From contig WHVY01000001.1 of NCBI GenBank assembly GCA_022266195.1, positions 8,246,001 through 8,310,000 on the forward strand: a stretch of DNA of 64,000 nucleotides, written 5' to 3'. This stretch comes from Tetranychus cinnabarinus (Eukaryota > Arthropoda > Arachnida > Trombidiformes > Tetranychidae). The position numbers and the translations under genes were made by a program. The first letter of the stretch is position 1, and every line of letters begins with the position of its first letter. The notes beneath the pieces were generated by a model. The model had not been told where the DNA came from. It made no database searches and worked only from the letters and a program-made list of their open reading frames with translations. Below are positions 59,851 through 64,000 of this stretch, in pieces.

Positions 59851-61724
59851 AAGATAAAGTTAATTTAATTTCAAATAGACAATTTGGATTGATGTTTGGC
59901 TTGGTCAAGATACAAAACAAATAAATTGAATTTAATCAAAATTTAATCACAAAGGAAATATGATTTTATTTTTGAAACATCAAAACTTGATTAACATCAC
60001 AGGAAAAGCATTGATGTAAACATTAACCCAAAGATGCTGTCGGTTTCTTGACAAGAAATAATTTTCAATTGAAAGATTCTCTGGTTAATAAATGGAAAAT
60101 TATCAAATTATTAAATTATTCTGTTAATGAAGGATAATATTGGGAGAGGGAAATGATAGTACAGGTTTTCCCTGAATTTCAACTTGTTTGCTGAATGGTC
60201 CTTTTTTACATGGAAAGGTAAGAAAAGTGGAAGAAAAAGGGAGAAAGAAAGTGAATGAATTACCTGAGGAAGAAGTTGAACCTTGGATTTGCCTGTTCTT
60301 CAGGCTTCCATTGGAATTGCAAATATCATCATGTTATCTCTGATAATATCTATTATCATTACCATGATTATGGAACTGGATGAGCCTGAAGCAGTACACG
60401 TACTTTGGTGTGTATAAATGCTCTTTATTGCTCACAACACAATTATTAATATCATCACTTAAATAATGTTAACATAATGCTAGGATTGTCTCGTCATTAA
60501 CATGATGAAAGATGATTAAATTTACAGTGTTATTTGACTAAGGTTGAGACCATGTTGATATTTTGCTTTCCAGGTTTGTCCTTTGTTTCAATGAAAAAAT
60601 TGATTGCTAGCATCACAAGCTTAATTGTAATTTGGAAAGGCTTAAATGAAGAGAAAATTAAAATCATGATTAATTACCGTCAATTGTAAATGCCAAGGGA
60701 ATCTAGTGAATGCCATTTTCAAATGTCAAATCATCCGCTAATTATCAAATTTAAGCTGTAAGCTTAGCAAGAGTTATAAAATTGATTTCCAGTTTTAGCC
60801 ATTTTTCGCCATAAAATTCAGCAATCAGTATCCATTCATTGATTTGTAATCAACAACAATAGGGTTGAATTCAAGTTTACTTCATCCTCTTGTACTGCTT
60901 TACCTTTGAAACATTTCAGCTTTTATTATCACAACCCACGAGGAAATAAAGTGTACTTGAGCTAAATTATTTTGGTTTACAATTGTCAAGTATATTATTG
61001 ATTTCTTTTCAGCATTTTTCGCCATTTTCATTCCCTTTTTCCATGTTTTGCCTTTTCTTTTCATTTGCAATTTTGTCTGATAACTTGTGTGTATCAATCC
61101 TTTTCCATCTCTTTTTTTTCTTCACTCTTCCTGGGCATAAAAGAGGAAAAGAGCAGCAACAAAAAATAATAATGTTACAAGAGATGAAATAAAGAAAAGC
61201 TCATTGAAATTATTGGGATTTCATGTCAAGTATACTTTACCATTTACCAGTTGTTTGGAGTTACATGGTGAAATTGAAATGGTAAAATTAAATTGAAATA
61301 ACATGAAGCTCCATTTAGTTTTGATACAAAGTTTCCATAGATAACATGATTATATTTATATCATCTTTTTTTGCTTTCCTTTGATTCCCTTTTTTTATCG
61401 CTCTTTTCCTTCAATCATTCAATGAAGTTCATTATCCCATCCAACGTTGAAGTATGAATATTGCTGGTGAAAAAAAAACAACAACAACCAAAGGTAATAA
61501 AAATAATTTGCAGTAATAACCAAAAATAGTGTTGATGTTTCCTCTGGTATTCCTGACTGTTAGGCTAATTTGAACACTTGGTCTTGTATTAGAGTTGTAA
61601 TCATAGAGATACACGAAGCTGTCAATACAAATCGGATAACTGATTAACAGAGTCATTGAAGGTAACAACAGCATTTACGGAGGCTTGTACATCAGGCTTG
61701 TATTGTAATATTTAAATGTTGTCT
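59851..61724. other. Gene-free stretch between secreted protein gene and cathepsin remnants
   Basis: A+T-rich, with pyrimidine-rich stretches near 61000-61130 and 61370-61410. No exon is supported. Confidence 0.45.
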
Positions 61725-61795
61725 GTAGCCGCTAACAAATAATATTCACCGTTTTCCTTCCCCAACCGATTAGTTTCACATTTTGAATTCCTTGC
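61725..61795 (-). pseudogene. Exon-3 scrap of a cathepsin-B-like gene
   Basis: On the minus strand AAACTAATCGGTTGGGGAAG and AAAACGGTGAATATTATTTG match the KLIGWG...ENGVNYF segment of exon 3, with frame-breaking changes. Confidence 0.65.
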
Positions 61796-62064
61796 TAATT
61801 ATTGATAATTTATCCTCAGTTGTCCTAACTAGGAATCAATGAAAAGTTTTTGATTTATTAAATTTTGGTTCTTTAAACCAAAAAGATTAACAAAGATTGT
61901 AAGTTGAAAGTGTAAAATAATTTTTTATATCAAATATTGGATAAAATGTAAATAATTTATTTATCTTATTCCAATTATTGTTGCATAAATACATTAAACT
62001 TGAATAAGATCTTTAAGAACCGTCCCAAGTTATATATAGATGCTATTGTTGGAAGCCCAAAAGA

Positions 62065-62897
62065 TCATTTAGCCAAGTAAAAGAGTTGACTGTGAACATA
62101 TGATTTGGGAATGTCTGGAATAATATCTACGGGCTTTAATGAAAGGGAAATCGGATTGGGTACATCACCTAATAGATTAATTCTTCGTTGGTATTTGAAA
62201 AAACCTGGAATAGAAAAGAAACAAGTTCGATTAATATTTTATACAATAAAGGAAAATGAAAAGACAATCAGGACTAACCTTTTTCACCCCATTCAGTTCC
62301 AGCACATTGGTTCAACTAATTCAACTGTGAAGATTCCATTTTTAGCCCAATATTTCAAAGCTTGACCAATGTTTGCACTGTTATTATAACTGTTTGAACC
62401 AACATTCGATTTGACCATATTCTCTACTGTAGCTTCAACATCAATCCGAACACCATGTTTGATGCAAAGGCGATCAGCAATTGTACCAACAGCCGTGTAG
62501 ATCCATGAAGGATAACCTTTTCTTTGATCATAGATCTTACCGATTGAAGGGCATTTAGACCAAGCTTTACGAGCATCGAAGTTAAAAGGAAAATCTCCTG
62601 AGTGTGATGCAACTGGAATATCTTTATTGTAATCGAAATCTTTTCGACGGGCAACCAAATCATCCATTCGGACTGAACTTGATCCCTTGAAATTTTACCT
62701 GCCTAATGATATGATATATTGAGATTTGTTATTAAATAAAATAAATGATCTTATAATCATTAACTTACCTTCCATGTTGTGTTGAAAGCGTTGATCTGCT
62801 TGACGATTTCATCAGTTAATGGTTGCAAATCACTAGATATATACTTATCAGCGTTAACGGAGTAAACAAAAAGAGTAACAATTAAAAAGAGTTTCAT
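62065..62897 (-). pseudogene. Internally deleted cathepsin-B-like pseudogene, copy H
   Basis: Exon 1 (62897-62769; MKLFLIVTLFVYSVNA, propeptide LQPLTDEIVKQINAFNTTWK) is intact. Exon 2 starts at 62700 with a 1-nt deletion that shifts frame near AGKNF. The active-site segment reads DQRKGYPSW, so Ser is again at the catalytic position. A deletion then joins mid exon 2 (GIFTVE) to the last bases of exon 3 (AGTEWGEK), removing the rest of exon 2, intron 2 and most of exon 3. Exon 4 (about 62204-62065) is readable to the stop. The 3' flank matches that of copy D (CATTAAACTTGAATAAGATC). It lies 29 kb from the main cluster. Confidence 0.85.
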
Positions 62898-63063
62898 CTT
62901 GAAAATTTTCACAAAGTGGAGATAACTTTGAAGTTATTAAGAATCAATAGCAAAAACTTCACAGCAGTGTTTCAGCAGCAAGTGAATTCAAGCAAATTGA
63001 ATATTAAAAGTTTTCGAAATGAAATCACAATAAATGATGAATAAATTCGATGAAGATTCTCAA

Positions 63064-63170
63064 CTTATAAAGGAGAAATGCAAAGTTGTCAATACATAAT
63101 CAATGTCAATCAATTGAACCAGAAAAACACCAGTTTAACCAATTTTAATCCAATATGCCAGATGAACAAT
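63064..63170 (-). promoter_or_regulatory. Class II promoter block of copy H
   Basis: Minus-strand TTATAAG core near 63064 and the conserved block (GGTTAAACTGGTGTTTTTC, GGTTCAATTGATTGACATTG) in the same order and spacing as in the main cluster. Confidence 0.6.
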
Positions 63171-63599
63171 GAATCATCTTCATTAAAGATTTTACTTGAT
63201 TGGCATTTGAATAGTTGGAAACCACTAATTTTCACACAAATTATTCATCGACAGCTATCATAAGCCACATTTCAGCAAATTATATTACAGTACTTCTAGG
63301 TTCGTAAGTCCTCAACTAACACTTTAGCATCACAAATATTAATCAAATCTTTAAAAGCTCTGGTTTTAAATTCATAGTTTGGGTTATTTTGATTGCTTGT
63401 TTAATCAAGTTCTTCTGCAGCGTTCTTTCGATAGAAACTATGACTTTAAATGCAAGAATAGATTAAGAAATAATTTTTTCTCATCAAATCGAAAGGTTGA
63501 AAAGATGCGAAAATATGAAAATTTAAATGCCAGATATAGCTGGAGATTTTAATGTTTGAAAGTTTCTTCAAAATGCTTTCATTTTCTGATAATTCAATG

Positions 63600-63800
63600 A
63601 AGTTGTTGCTAACAATACTGACAGGTAACATCATATGTAACCTGCTCATTCAAGGTGACTTTGTAAAACAATATCTGTCAGAATTTGATTTTATGTTGAG
63701 TCGATGACAATTAATTTTTGTTTATCATGTTCATCAAGCTTGTGCGTCATTTAGTTGCTGTGAAGCCGTGAAATTATTAGATTGATACACAGAGATCATT
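63600..63800 (+). repeat. Cluster intergenic repeat at the right edge
   Basis: AACCTGCTCATTCAAGGTGA, TTCATCAAGCTTG and GAAATTATTAGATTGA resemble the 285-bp repeat at 26747 and 30218 in order. This suggests the cathepsin-like array continues past the window. Confidence 0.55.
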
Positions 63801-64000
63801 GGATCTTAAAAGCTGCTTTGTTTTCAAGTCTGGAGTCTGGAAATCGCGATTTTTTATGGGCAATCAGTTAATACGAGAAAAAGTGAAAGCTTTTGTTATT
63901 ATCAAAGAAGTTATCAAGAAGACGAAGAATCAAAGTAATCTCAGTCTAAAGTCCACTTAGCCAATGAACCCATTTTCGGACTTCATCAGTTTGAATGAAT

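Overview
The window is eukaryotic nuclear DNA. It is strongly A+T-rich, its genes are split by short GT-AG introns (about 54-85 nt), it has TATA-type promoters, and its protein families are metazoan. Gene content (a USP31/43-type deubiquitinase, TMEM17, an expanded cathepsin-B-like family) and tight intron size suggest a compact arthropod genome. A mite, possibly spider-mite-like, is my best guess, but this is an inference from style and not a match.

Left part (0.7-8.5 kb): three ordinary single-copy genes. These are a ubiquitin-specific protease on the minus strand (five exons), the ciliary transition-zone protein TMEM17 on the plus strand (four exons), and an unrecognised four-pass membrane protein on the minus strand (two exons).

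Middle part (9.7-33 kb): a tandem and inverted cluster of secreted cathepsin-B-like genes sharing one four-exon structure with intron phases 0, 1, 1. Three copies read through intact (11756, 17132 and 23029, all plus). Two are intact except for one in-frame TGA each (27784 and 31828, plus). Two are decayed (minus strand, 22188 and 25773), and there are several exon scraps. Wherever the active site is preserved the catalytic Cys is Ser, the occluding loop and its disulphides are gone, and in one sub-lineage the catalytic His is Gln. The family therefore looks like pseudo-proteases; two copies carry a Ser-His-Asn triad like that of silicateins. Two promoter classes drive the cluster. Class I (copies at 11.7, 17.1 and 31.8 kb) has a CArG-like box about 180 bp before TATAAAA. 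Class II (the others) has a conserved block of about 75 bp before TTATAA(A)G. The cluster also holds nested MITEs (10.8-11.3 kb), a 1.39-kb non-autonomous LTR element (14.2-15.6 kb) and repeated intergenic segments.

Right part (33-64 kb): about 26 kb in which I can support no gene, made of A+T-rich, TCATCA/GATGAT-rich sequence with small palindromes and degenerate repeats and a few exon-like scraps. It is followed by one secreted cysteine-rich protein gene (59.0-59.8 kb, minus). At the right edge another cathepsin-B-like pseudogene (62.1-62.9 kb) and the cluster's intergenic repeat reappear, so the family continues beyond the window. No tRNA, rRNA or CRISPR array was recognised.
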